DNA of 64,000 nucleotides from NCBI GenBank assembly GCA_963707065.1, contig CAVPPJ010000051.1, forward strand, positions 62,001 through 126,000, read 5' to 3'. Within the stretch, counting starts at the first letter, position 1. Every line of letters begins with the position of its first letter. The notes below the pieces were generated by a model. That model was not told where the DNA came from, did not search any database, and saw only the letters and a list, made by a program, of their open reading frames with translations. Shown here in pieces: positions 49,675 to 57,931 of this stretch. The translations under genes and the position numbers were made by a program. This DNA comes from Palsa-506 sp963707065. Its GTDB lineage: Bacteria; Actinomycetota; Actinomycetes; Streptosporangiales; Streptosporangiaceae.

Positions 49675-51084
49675 CTAGCAGGCCGCCGGATGGCCGGCTC
49701 GCCACGGCGTGGCGGCGGATATCCGGTCGCATGGATGCAGCAGGTGCACGATGGCCAGGGCGTGGAAGGCGAGCGGGCCCGAGCCGGCCGCTGACGCGCG
49801 CCAGCCGGCCGGCAGGCTGACCCGGACCGGGACGCCGCTGTCGGTGACGGTGCCGTTGCCGAGCTGCCCGTTGCCGTTGTATCCCCAGGCCAGCATGTGG
49901 CCCTTGACGGTAAGCGCGTAGCCGTCGACGCAGCCGGCGCTGACCGACCGGACCGTGGCGCCCGCGGGCAGCATCACCTCGACGGGCGTGTCGCTCCTGC
50001 TGGCGGTGCTGCCGTCGCCGAGCTCTCCTTGGAGGTTGTTGCCCCAGGCCAGCAGCGCACCGCGGGAGAACAACGCGAGACTGAAACCGCAGCCGGCGAA
50101 CAGCGAGGTCACGTGCCCGGGGTGCAGTCCCTGCAGGTCGACCTTGACCGGCGTGTCGCTGCTGGTGGTGCTGCCGTTGCCGAGTTGCCCGCTGAAGTTG
50201 TTTCCCCACGCGTACAAGCCCGCCGAGGTGCGCGCCAGGCCGTGCTTGCTGCCGGCGGCCAGCGCCTTTACCTTGGCGCTCCTGGGCAGCTTGACCCGGA
50301 CCGGGGTGTGGCGGCTGACGGTGCTGCCGGTGCCGAGCTGCCCGTCGGAGTTCAGGCCCCAGGCCAGCGCGTGGTGCTTGCTGGTGCGGGCCAGGCTGAA
50401 GTTCTCTCCGGCGCTGATGGCCGTCACCTTGGTGCCGCTGGCGAACTTGACCCGGACCGGGGTGTCACTGCTCGCGGTGCTGGCGTCGCCGAGCTGCCCG
50501 TGACCGTTATATCCCCAGGCCAGCACATGGCCCTTGGAAGTGAGGGCCAGGCTGAAGTCGCAGCCGGCCCGCACTGCGGTGATCTTGGTGCCGCTGGCGA
50601 ACCTGACCCGGACCGGGGTGTCGCTGCTGGTGGTGCTGCCGTCGCCGAGCTGCCCGTTGTCGTTGGCTCCCCAGGCCAGTACGTGGCCCTTGCTGGTGAG
50701 AGCCAGCGTGTGCGAGCAGCCGGCCCGCACCTGCGTCACCTTGCGGCCGGCTGGCAGCGTCACGCTGACGGGGGTATCGCTGTCGGTGGTGGTGCCGTTG
50801 CCGAGCTGCCCGAAGTCGTTGCGGCCCCAGGCCAGCACAAATTTGCTGGCCGTGCTCGCGGCCCTGCCCGCCGGAGCGTCACTGCCCGGACTGTGCCGGC
50901 CTGCACTTATTTTGTGCGCAGCAGTCACCGCCGATGTCGCTGCTACTGCGCTGCCGCCTGCCATGATCAGTGCCGGGACCGCCAGCGCCGCGGCGAAGAC
51001 GCCGGCCGCCCGGGTCGTCGCCGGGCGGCCGGGCCGTCGCCGGGTTGCTGCCGTGGCCCGGCTACAGGGTGGTTTTCCTGTCAT
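49675..51084 (-). CDS. Secreted RCC1-repeat beta-propeller 1
   Basis: This 469-residue protein has a signal peptide ('AGVFAAALAVPALIMAGGSAVAA') and seven RCC1 repeats, each like 'AGCSHTLALTSKGHVLAWG' followed by 'NDNGQLGDGSTTSSDTPVRV'. Seven repeats give a complete seven-bladed propeller. Most blades carry 'AGC', so a ring of cysteines may be present. The C-terminus departs from its paralogs after 'ALAIV' and ends in 'AGHPAAC', perhaps after loss of the usual stop. ATG 51084 begins the signal. It is the fourth (most downstream) of four tandem paralogs. Ligands are unknown; the fold usually binds protein partners. Confidence 0.88.
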   Translation of the reverse strand: MTGKPPCSRATAATRRRPGRPATTRAAGVFAAALAVPALIMAGGSAVAATSAVTAAHKISAGRHSPGSDAPAGRAASTASKFVLAWGRNDFGQLGNGTTTDSDTPVSVTLPAGRKVTQVRAGCSHTLALTSKGHVLAWGANDNGQLGDGSTTSSDTPVRVRFASGTKITAVRAGCDFSLALTSKGHVLAWGYNGHGQLGDASTASSDTPVRVKFASGTKVTAISAGENFSLARTSKHHALAWGLNSDGQLGTGSTVSRHTPVRVKLPRSAKVKALAAGSKHGLARTSAGLYAWGNNFSGQLGNGSTTSSDTPVKVDLQGLHPGHVTSLFAGCGFSLALFSRGALLAWGNNLQGELGDGSTASRSDTPVEVMLPAGATVRSVSAGCVDGYALTVKGHMLAWGYNGNGQLGNGTVTDSGVPVRVSLPAGWRASAAGSGPLAFHALAIVHLLHPCDRISAATPWRAGHPAAC

Positions 51085-51104
51085 TGGTGTTACCTCACTG
51101 TCGG

Positions 51105-52394
51105 CTATGACTTCTTGCGGACGATGGCGAAGCTGTGGTTCGCTGCCGGGCCCGATCCGATGGCGACGGCTTTCCGGCTGGCCGCCAGCGCCACCCTGAC
51201 CGGGACGTCGCTGTTGGTGGTAGTGCCGTCGCCGAGCTGCCCGTTGGCGTTGTAGCCCCAGGCGAACACGTGGCCCTTGGCCGTCCGCGCGTAGCTGTCG
51301 GCGCAGCCGGCGCTGATCGACTTCACCTGGGTGCCGGCCGGCAGCATGGCACCGACGGGCAGCTTGCTGGTGGTGGTGCTGGCGTTGCCGAGCTGCCCGC
51401 TGGTGCCCAGTCCCCAGCCGAGTACCACGCCCTTCGTGGTGAGGGCCAGGCTGTGGAAGCAGCCAGCCGCCAGGGACGTGATCGCGCCTGGCGGCGTGCC
51501 GCGGAAGAGGAAGTCGACAGCTTCGGGCGTGTCTCTGCTGGTCGTGGTGCCGTCGCCCAGCTCCCCGTCCCCGTTGTAGCCCCACGCATAGAGCTGCCCG
51601 GTGGTGCTCAGGGCCAGCGTGTGGTCCCCGCCCGCGCTGACGATCTTCACCTTGGTACCGGCGGGCAGCCCCACCTTGACGGGCTTGCCGGCGTCGTTGG
51701 TGGTGCCGTTGCCGAGCTCCCCGTCGCCGTTGTAGCCCCAGGCGTAGAGATGCCCTTTGGTGGTGATGGCCAGGGCATGCGCATCGCCGGCGGAGATGGA
51801 TTTTGCCTTGGTTCCGGCGGGCAGCTTGACCCTGACTGGGGTGTCGGTATTGGAGTTGCTGCCGTCGCCGAGCTGGCCTTGCGCGCCGTCGCCCCAGGTG
51901 AGGACGTGGCCCTTGGTGGTGAGGGCCATGCTGAAGAAGCAGCCGGCCCGAACCGAGGTGATCTTGGTACCCGCCGCGAACTTGACCCTGACCGGGGTGT
52001 CGGTGTCGGTCGTGCTGCCGTCGCCGAGCTGGCCGTGGTTGTTCAGGCCCCAGGCCAGGACGTGGCCCTTGGTGGTAAGGGCCACGCTGTGGTCGCAGCC
52101 GGCCCGGACCGAGGTGATCTTGGTGCCTGAGGGCAGCTTGACCTTGACCGGGGTGTCGCTGCTGGTTTCGGTGCCGTTGCCCAGCTGCCCGGTGACGTTG
52201 TCACCCCACGCCCGCAGGGTCCCGCCGGTGGCCGCGGCCCCGGCCGACGTGCTGGCATCCGCGCTGGCTGCGGCCGCCGCTCCGGCGGCCAGCGACGCCA
52301 CCGCGAGCGCGGCGGCGACCGCGCCCCGGGCTACGGCGCGGCTAACCGCCAGCCGCGCGCACGCTGCATGGTTCCGGCCTGTCTGCTCTGTCAT
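51105..52394 (-). CDS. Secreted RCC1-repeat beta-propeller 2
   Basis: This 429-residue protein has a signal peptide ('GAVAAALAVASLAAGAAAAASA') and seven RCC1 blades, including two near-identical ones with 'LYAWGYNGDGELG'. Most blades hold the AGC cysteine. The C-terminus 'NHSFAIVRKKS' matches the third paralog. It ends 20 bp before the first propeller gene, on the same strand. Function is as unknown as for the other copies. Confidence 0.9.
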   Translation of the reverse strand: MTEQTGRNHAACARLAVSRAVARGAVAAALAVASLAAGAAAAASADASTSAGAAATGGTLRAWGDNVTGQLGNGTETSSDTPVKVKLPSGTKITSVRAGCDHSVALTTKGHVLAWGLNNHGQLGDGSTTDTDTPVRVKFAAGTKITSVRAGCFFSMALTTKGHVLTWGDGAQGQLGDGSNSNTDTPVRVKLPAGTKAKSISAGDAHALAITTKGHLYAWGYNGDGELGNGTTNDAGKPVKVGLPAGTKVKIVSAGGDHTLALSTTGQLYAWGYNGDGELGDGTTTSRDTPEAVDFLFRGTPPGAITSLAAGCFHSLALTTKGVVLGWGLGTSGQLGNASTTTSKLPVGAMLPAGTQVKSISAGCADSYARTAKGHVFAWGYNANGQLGDGTTTNSDVPVRVALAASRKAVAIGSGPAANHSFAIVRKKS

Positions 52395-52450
52395 GAAGGG
52401 TCCTTTCGTTGAGGCCGTTCCGCCGGGTCCGGTACTTCCTGGTTACTCCC

Positions 52451-52594
52451 TCAGAGGTTGGCGAGGTCGGCAAGGAGCTGGCCCACGGCCATCCGGGACG
52501 GCGACTGGCCCGTTGCGGCGATCCACTCGGTGGCCAGCAGCACGTATGCCTCGTCGCCGTATGTGGTGAAGAACTCCCACGTCATGGACTGCAT
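52451..52594 (-). CDS. Short ORF, possibly 3' part of a longer gene
   Basis: On the minus strand a frame from ATG 52594 to the stop at 52451 gives 47 residues: 'MQSMTWEFFTTYGDEAYVLL' and 'TGQSPSRMAVGQLLADLANL' at the end. The same frame is open and protein-like for another 30 residues upstream ('GRALHPALRLRQNQLWCVTW'), up to the PH-like gene's stop, but has no ATG or GTG. Either it starts at a rare codon or is a fragment of something longer. No family is recognised. Confidence 0.35.
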   Translation of the reverse strand: MQSMTWEFFTTYGDEAYVLLATEWIAATGQSPSRMAVGQLLADLANL

Positions 52595-52686
52595 CGCGCC
52601 CCAGGTGACGCACCACAGCTGGTTCTGGCGAAGCCGCAGAGCGGGATGCAGTGCCCGCCCCAGCTTCCGGCGGCCTGCCGTCCGGA

Positions 52687-53154
52687 TCAGGAGGTTCTCT
52701 TGGCCCGCGCGAACTGCTCGGACAGGCCCTTGGCATCCCCGCCGGAGCCGACCTCCAGCTTGACCGACACGCCGCGGACGGTGACCGTCACGGTCTTGCC
52801 CACCAGAAGGCGCTTGACCTCGATCGACTCGACCTCCGCCAGCGGCGCTGAGCTGACCAGATCCTTCACATCACCGCCCTTGCCCAGGGCAACCGGCGCG
52901 CTGATGGCGAGTACCACGAGCCTGCTGCCGGTCACCGCCAGCGCCATCGGGTTCGCCAGCTGCAGCCCGGCCCCGTCAGCCGTGCGGTTCTGCCTGGCGA
53001 CCTTGCTGCCGCCGATGGCACCCGCCCCGAGGCCGCCCGCTCCTGCCGTCGTGGCTCCGCGCGGCCGCGCGATGACAGCGGCGAGCACCTGCTCGCCAGC
53101 CTCCAGATACGGCCGGGCCTGCTCTTTGATCTTGTCCTCGTAAGATATGGGCAT
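52687..53154 (-). CDS. Small PH/GRAM-like protein between propeller genes
   Basis: This 155-residue protein has the profile of a small bacterial PH-like domain: 'KIKEQARPYLEAGEQVLAAV', 'PMALAVTGSRLVVLAIS', 'LVSSAPLAEVESIEVKRLLVGKTVTVTVRGVSVKLEV' in parts, and a closing helix 'AKGLSEQFARAKR'. There is no signal peptide, so it is cytoplasmic. A Gly-rich loop (residues 35-50) is inserted early. It sits between the third and second RCC1 genes, on their strand. Whether it works with them is unknown. Confidence 0.65.
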   Translation of the reverse strand: MPISYEDKIKEQARPYLEAGEQVLAAVIARPRGATTAGAGGLGAGAIGGSKVARQNRTADGAGLQLANPMALAVTGSRLVVLAISAPVALGKGGDVKDLVSSAPLAEVESIEVKRLLVGKTVTVTVRGVSVKLEVGSGGDAKGLSEQFARAKRTS

Positions 53155-53214
53155 CAGTTCGCCTTCCGTCGTTGATCGGTGGCCACCAGGCTGGGATTAG
53201 TACTCGGCTGCTGG

Positions 53215-54493
53215 TTATGACTTCTTGCGCACGATGGCGAAGCTGTGTTCCGCTGCCGGGCCTGATCCGATTGCGATCGCTTTCAGCCCGGTCGCCAGCT
53301 CCACTCTGACCGGGATTTCGCTGTTGGACGTGGTGCCGTTGCCGAGCTGCCCGTTGGCGTTGTAGCCCCAGGCCAGCACGTGGCCCTTGGCGGTGCGGGC
53401 GTAGCTGGTGTCGCATCCGGCGCTGATCGACTTCACGTGGGTGCCGCCCGGCAGCTCGGCCGCGACCGGGAGGGAGCTGCTGGCGTTACTCCCATCGCCG
53501 AGTTCCCCCTCGTTATTCAGTCCCCAGGCGAGTACCACGCCGTCGGAGGTGAGGGCCAGGCTGTGGAAGCAGCCGGCCACCAGGGACTTGATCGCGCCGG
53601 CCGCGGGGAAGGCGACCGCGACCGGTGTGACGCTGCTGGCGGTAGTGCCGTTGCCGAACTCCCCCTTGCCGTTGTAGCCCCACGCGTACAGCTGCCCGGC
53701 CGTGCTCAGGGCCAGGGTGTGGAAGTCGCCCGCGCTGACGATCTTCATCTTGGTACCGGCGGGCAGCCTCACCTTGACGGGCTTGCCGGCGTCGCTGGTG
53801 GTGCCGTCGCCGAGCTCCCCGTCGTCGTTGAATCCCCAGGCGTAGAGATGCCCTTTGGTGGTGATGGCGAGGGCGTGCTTCGTCGCCGGCGGTGATGGAT
53901 TTCACCTTGGTGCCGGCGGGCAGCTTGACCCGGACCGGCGTGCGGGAGTCGCTGGTTCTGCCGTCGCCGAGCTGGCCGTCCGCGCCGTTGCCCCAGGCGA
54001 GGATGTGTCCCTTGGTGGTGATGGCGATGCTGAAGAAGCAGCCGGCCCGGACTGAGGTGATCTTGGTACCGCTGGCGAACTTGACCCTGACGGGGGTGTC
54101 GGAGTCGTTAGTGGTGCCGTCGCCTAGCTGGCCATGATTGTTGAGGCCCCAGGCGCAGGACGTGGCCCTTGGTGGTGAGGGCAACGCTGTGATTGCAGCC
54201 GCCCCGGACTGAGGTGATCTTGGTGCCGGCGGGCAGCTTGACTTTGACCGGGGTGTCACTGCCGGTTTCGGTGCCGTTGCCCAGCTGTCCGATGAAGTTG
54301 TAACCCCAGGCCCGCAGGGTCCCGCCGGTGGCCGCGGCCGGCTGGCGGACGGGGCGGCCGTGGCCGCCGCCGCAGCGGCAGGAGCCGACAGCGCGAGCGC
54401 GGCGGCGACCGCGGCGATGGCGCCGCGCGCCACGGTGCGGCTGGTGACTGGCCGGGCGATCCCGCTGTGTTTGGTGCCTGTTTGCTGTGCCAT
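53215..54493 (-). pseudogene. RCC1-repeat beta-propeller 3, three frameshifts
   Basis: The signal region ('ARGAIAAVAAALALSAPAAA') is followed by seven RCC1 blades that can be read only by changing frame three times: near 54345 just after the signal, near 54155 where 'CTGCGCC' replaces the paralog's 'CTGGCC', and near 53880 where an extra A disturbs 'SAGDEHALAI'. All other blades and the C-terminal 'EHSFAIVRKKS' are intact and closely match propeller 2. It is either a decaying copy or wrongly assembled because of repeat similarity. Confidence 0.8.
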
Positions 54494-54541
54494 GAGGATG
54501 TCCTTTGCCTGGGCCGCGTTTCCGCGGCGGCTGCCTGCTGG

Positions 54542-55942
54542 CTATGACTTCTTGTGCATGACCGCAAAGGCGGTGTTGGCCAGCGGGCCTGCGCCCACCG
54601 CCAGTGCGCGCCGCCCGGTCGGCAGGTCAACCCGGACCGGCGTGTCCTCGCTGGCCGGGCCGCCGTCGTCGCCGAGCTCACCCTCGAAGTTGCTCCCCCA
54701 GGCCAGCACGTGGCCCTTGGCGGTGAGCGCGTAGCTGTCGGTGCAGGTGGCGCTGATAGCCGTCACCGTGCTGCCCGCGGGCAGCATGACGAAGACCGGC
54801 CTGTCGCTGCTCGTGGTAGTGCCATTGCCGAGCTGGCCCATGTCGTTCGCCCCCCAGGCCAGGAGTTCCCCATTGGAGATCAGCGCGAGGGCGTGGCCGC
54901 AGCCGGCCACCAGCGAGACCAGGTGCCCGTTCGGGCCGCCCTGCCGCGGCCCGTCCTGCTGCGGGCCGATGCTCACCGGCGTGTCGCTGTCAGTGGTGAT
55001 GGTGTTATCGCCGAGCTGCCCGAGGTTGTCAGCCCCCCAGGCGTATACCCCGCCGCCGGAGGTGCTGGCAAAGGCGAAGTTGAACCCGGCGGACAGGATC
55101 CGCACTTTGCTGCCCTTGGGCAGCTTGACGCGCACGGGGGTCTCGCTGCTGACGGTGGTGCCGTTGCCGAGCTCGCCGAGGCTGTTCTCGCCCCAGGCCA
55201 GCGCATGACCCTTGGCCGTGCGGGCCAGGCCGAAGTCCTTCCCTGCGCTGATCGCGGTGGCCGTGGTGCCCTGGGCCAGCTTGACCCGGACCGGGGTATC
55301 GCTGCCGGTGGTGGTGCCGTTGCCGAACTGCCCGTCAGCGTTGTCTCCCCAGGCCAGCACGTGGCCCTTGGAGGTGAGCGCAAGGCTGAACCGACAGCCG
55401 GCCCGGACGGCGGTGACTTTCGTGCCGCTGGGCAGCTTGGCCCGCACCGGAGTGTCGCTGCTGACGGTGCTGCCGTTGCCGAGCTGGCCGAGGCTGTTGT
55501 CGCCCCAGGCCAGCACATGGCCCTTGGATGTCAGGGCCACCGTGTGGAAGCACCCGGCCCGCGCCTGCGTCACCTTTGTCCCGCTCGGCAGCTGCACCCT
55601 GACGGGGACGTCCGAAGGATCGGTGCTGCCGTCGCCGAGCTGCCCGCTCTGGTTGCTCCCCCAGGCCCGCAGCGGCCCGGTCGCGGTGCCCGCGGCGGCA
55701 AGACCTGCCGCCGCGGGCCGTCCCGCAGCGGCCCGGTCCGCGGTCATGGCGTGCGCAGTGGCCCCGGACGCGGCCATCGCTGCCCCGCTGGCGAAGGTGA
55801 GCGCCGGAATCGCCAGCGCCGCGGCGAGAGTGACGGTCAGGCCAGCTATCGCCGGGCCAGCCCGGCGAGCCCGCCGTTGCCGGAATGGCACTGGCGTCGC
55901 CCGGTCCGGGCATGCCGGCCCCGTCATCGTCTGCCCTGTCAT
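54542..55942 (-). CDS. Secreted RCC1-repeat beta-propeller 4
   Basis: This 466-residue protein has a late signal-like helix ('LTVTLAAALAIPALTFASGAAMAA', residues 27-50) and seven RCC1 blades. The fifth has a longer loop with 'QQDGPRQGGPNGH'. ATG 55942 has GAGGGG 6 nt before it; a 15-bp direct repeat places a second ATG at 55927. It is the first of the four copies on the strand and the most diverged in its loops. The C-terminus is 'NTAFAVMHKKS'. Confidence 0.88.
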   Translation of the reverse strand: MTGQTMTGPACPDRATPVPFRQRRARRAGPAIAGLTVTLAAALAIPALTFASGAAMAASGATAHAMTADRAAAGRPAAAGLAAAGTATGPLRAWGSNQSGQLGDGSTDPSDVPVRVQLPSGTKVTQARAGCFHTVALTSKGHVLAWGDNSLGQLGNGSTVSSDTPVRAKLPSGTKVTAVRAGCRFSLALTSKGHVLAWGDNADGQFGNGTTTGSDTPVRVKLAQGTTATAISAGKDFGLARTAKGHALAWGENSLGELGNGTTVSSETPVRVKLPKGSKVRILSAGFNFAFASTSGGGVYAWGADNLGQLGDNTITTDSDTPVSIGPQQDGPRQGGPNGHLVSLVAGCGHALALISNGELLAWGANDMGQLGNGTTTSSDRPVFVMLPAGSTVTAISATCTDSYALTAKGHVLAWGSNFEGELGDDGGPASEDTPVRVDLPTGRRALAVGAGPLANTAFAVMHKKS

Positions 55943-56105
55943 CGTCTGCCCCTCGGATTGCTGCCCTTGCCTGTCGTCCGGCCTGGGCTCAGGCCGCTCG
56001 TTATGCCCATTCGGGGAACGGGTCGATGCGACCGTAGGCCGGCTGCGGCTATCCGCGGATCGGGAGCGCCTCCCTACTTTTCCGGCGGCGTTCCCTAGAT
56101 TTGGC

Positions 56106-56933
56106 TCAGCGGCGCTTGACCGCCTGCAGGGTGTAGGTGTGCGCCAGCCGCCAGGGCCGGTCGGCCAGCCGCCATTCACCGTCGCCGGCCTCTTCCATCT
56201 TTCCGGGCAGGGCATTCCAGGGCACGCTGTCGTGCTCGGCCAGGCCGGTCAGCTCCAGCCCGGCATCCAGCAGCGCGGTCACGATCTCGCCGAGGCCGTG
56301 ATTCCACTCGTGCGTCCGGTTGTGGGTGAAGACGGCGTCGGTCTGCACGTACGTGCCGCCCTCGTCCCAGACCATCGGCTCCGCCCGCTCGAAGTAGGGG
56401 AACTCGACGACGATCAGGTCGTCCTTGCGGGGGTCGCTGAGCGTCCCCAGCATGGGATGAGCCTCCCGGATGAACAGCCTGCCGCCGGGCCGCAGCAGGC
56501 CAGCCACCACCCCGGCCCACCGGCGGACGCTCGGCAGCCAGCCCAGCGCGCCGATCCCGGTGAACACCAGGTCGAACGCGGCAGCGCCAAGGACGCTGAC
56601 GGCGTCGTAGACGTCGGCCTCGACGAAACGGGCATCATCGCCGGTCCGCGCGGCCAGGTCTCTCGCCTGCGCCAGCGAGGCGGCCGAGAAATCCAGCCCG
56701 GTCATCGAGGCACCGAGCCGGGCCAGGGAGATCGTGTCAGTGCCGATGTGGCACTGCAGGTGCACACCGCGCAGCCCGGCAACGTCACCGAGCAGCGGCT
56801 GGTCGAATCGGACGACGTGGCTGATGAACGAAGGGTCGGCAGCGAACCGGTCGACCGCGTAGTCCGGCGATGCGGCATGCGCGGGTGCCCGCTCGTCCCA
56901 GCTGGCTCTGTTCAGCGTCCGGTAATCATCCAT
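56106..56933 (-). CDS. SAM-dependent methyltransferase, class I
   Basis: This 275-residue protein is a small-molecule type methyltransferase. 'LRGVHLQCHIGTDTISLARLGASMTGLDFS' holds the SAM motif (its 'LQCHIGTDT' replaces the usual GxGxG), with 'LVFTGIGALGWLPSVRRW' as motif II/III. The end 'WRLAHTYTLQAVKR' is also found in related proteins. ATG 56933 starts at 'MDDYRTLNRASWDERAP', a typical beginning. It lies upstream of the propeller genes on the same strand, but 163 bp apart. Substrate is unknown. Confidence 0.88.
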   Translation of the reverse strand: MDDYRTLNRASWDERAPAHAASPDYAVDRFAADPSFISHVVRFDQPLLGDVAGLRGVHLQCHIGTDTISLARLGASMTGLDFSAASLAQARDLAARTGDDARFVEADVYDAVSVLGAAAFDLVFTGIGALGWLPSVRRWAGVVAGLLRPGGRLFIREAHPMLGTLSDPRKDDLIVVEFPYFERAEPMVWDEGGTYVQTDAVFTHNRTHEWNHGLGEIVTALLDAGLELTGLAEHDSVPWNALPGKMEEAGDGEWRLADRPWRLAHTYTLQAVKRR

Positions 56934-57030
56934 GGCAGTACGGTCGCACACTGCCCGCCCATGGGCCTGCGGTGGTGCATAAATCTGGCGAGACTCCGCA
57001 GTGCAACTCGCGCAGCGCGCTGCCGCCCGC

Positions 57031-57873
57031 TCAGTCCTCGAGCAGGGGCCCGCCGAGGGCCTTGTCAGCGCACTGCTCGCAGTTAGCCCGGGCGCACCGG
57101 GCGGCGTCCGGGTCCTGACGGATGATGGCCGCGGCGATGTCGACGACTGCCGCGGCGGGAAAGACACGCCAATGGCTGCGCCCGACGGTAACGGTGGTCT
57201 CGACCGGCGCGAGCGCGCCCGCGAATCGCTCGAAGCCGTCCGAGCATCCGCCGACCGCGACCATGACGACCTTGCCGCCGGCCAGCGCCCAGCGGCGGAG
57301 CAGGACGCGGCCGGCCACCTGCTCGGCGTAATGCAGGAGCGTCATGCTGGTCAGCCCGACGCCGGCGAGTACCACCAGCCCGCCCTGGCCGACGAGTGCC
57401 GCCAGTGGCGCGTACACGTCAGTCGCCGTCTGGCCGCGAACAAGTTCCGTTGCGCCGGGGCCGATCGCGGTGAACGAGTTGAGCGGATGATTGCCCCGCT
57501 GCCGTCCCGGCCGGGTGAGGACCTCAGCGGGGATCGCGCCCATCAGCGTCTCGTTGTCGGCCGTGCTGAACTCGCGGCCGGCGAAGTCGGCCGCGGCCGG
57601 GTCGACGGGCAGGCCGCCCTGATCAGTCCAGCCGTCGTAGCTGATGCCGTTCCTGGACGGCCGCAAGTGCGGCGGCGCCGTGACGGCGTAACGGCGCCCC
57701 CCGAATGTCGGGACAAGCAGGGTGGCACCCGCGTCAAGAAAGGCGTCGACCACCGTCGCGGCGCCGCCGTCCACGTGCCCATGAGACCTGAGCGAGGAAT
57801 GCAGGCAGACCGGGCGGTTCTCGATGCCGGCTTGCCGCAGGGCCCGCCTCAGGTCCTGCGGCCCGACCGTCAC
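57031..57873 (-). CDS. AAC(3)-family acetyltransferase
   Basis: This 280-residue protein is of the antibiotic_NAT (aminoglycoside 3-N-acetyltransferase) family: 'CLHSSLRSHGHVDGGAATVVDAFLDA', 'LLVPTFGG', 'RGNHPLNSFTAIGPGA' with the conserved HP-S motif, and 'LVVLAGVGLTSMTLLHYAEQ', each in part. Some members give aminoglycoside resistance; many do not. The last ~30 residues have a small cysteine cluster, 'RCARANCEQC', which could bind a metal. GTG or ATG at 57873 begins right before the domain. Natural substrate unknown. Confidence 0.88.
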   Translation of the reverse strand: MTVGPQDLRRALRQAGIENRPVCLHSSLRSHGHVDGGAATVVDAFLDAGATLLVPTFGGRRYAVTAPPHLRPSRNGISYDGWTDQGGLPVDPAAADFAGREFSTADNETLMGAIPAEVLTRPGRQRGNHPLNSFTAIGPGATELVRGQTATDVYAPLAALVGQGGLVVLAGVGLTSMTLLHYAEQVAGRVLLRRWALAGGKVVMVAVGGCSDGFERFAGALAPVETTVTVGRSHWRVFPAAAVVDIAAAIIRQDPDAARCARANCEQCADKALGGPLLED

Positions 57874-57931
57874 GCGCTTACTGTTCCCCCCGGCACCGCG
57901 CGCGTCAACCGATTTCCGGCCCGCACGCCAG

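Noticed and set aside
56106..57167. Longer start for the methyltransferase at 57167
   Set aside because: The extra front has no family likeness; ATG 56933 begins the conserved part.
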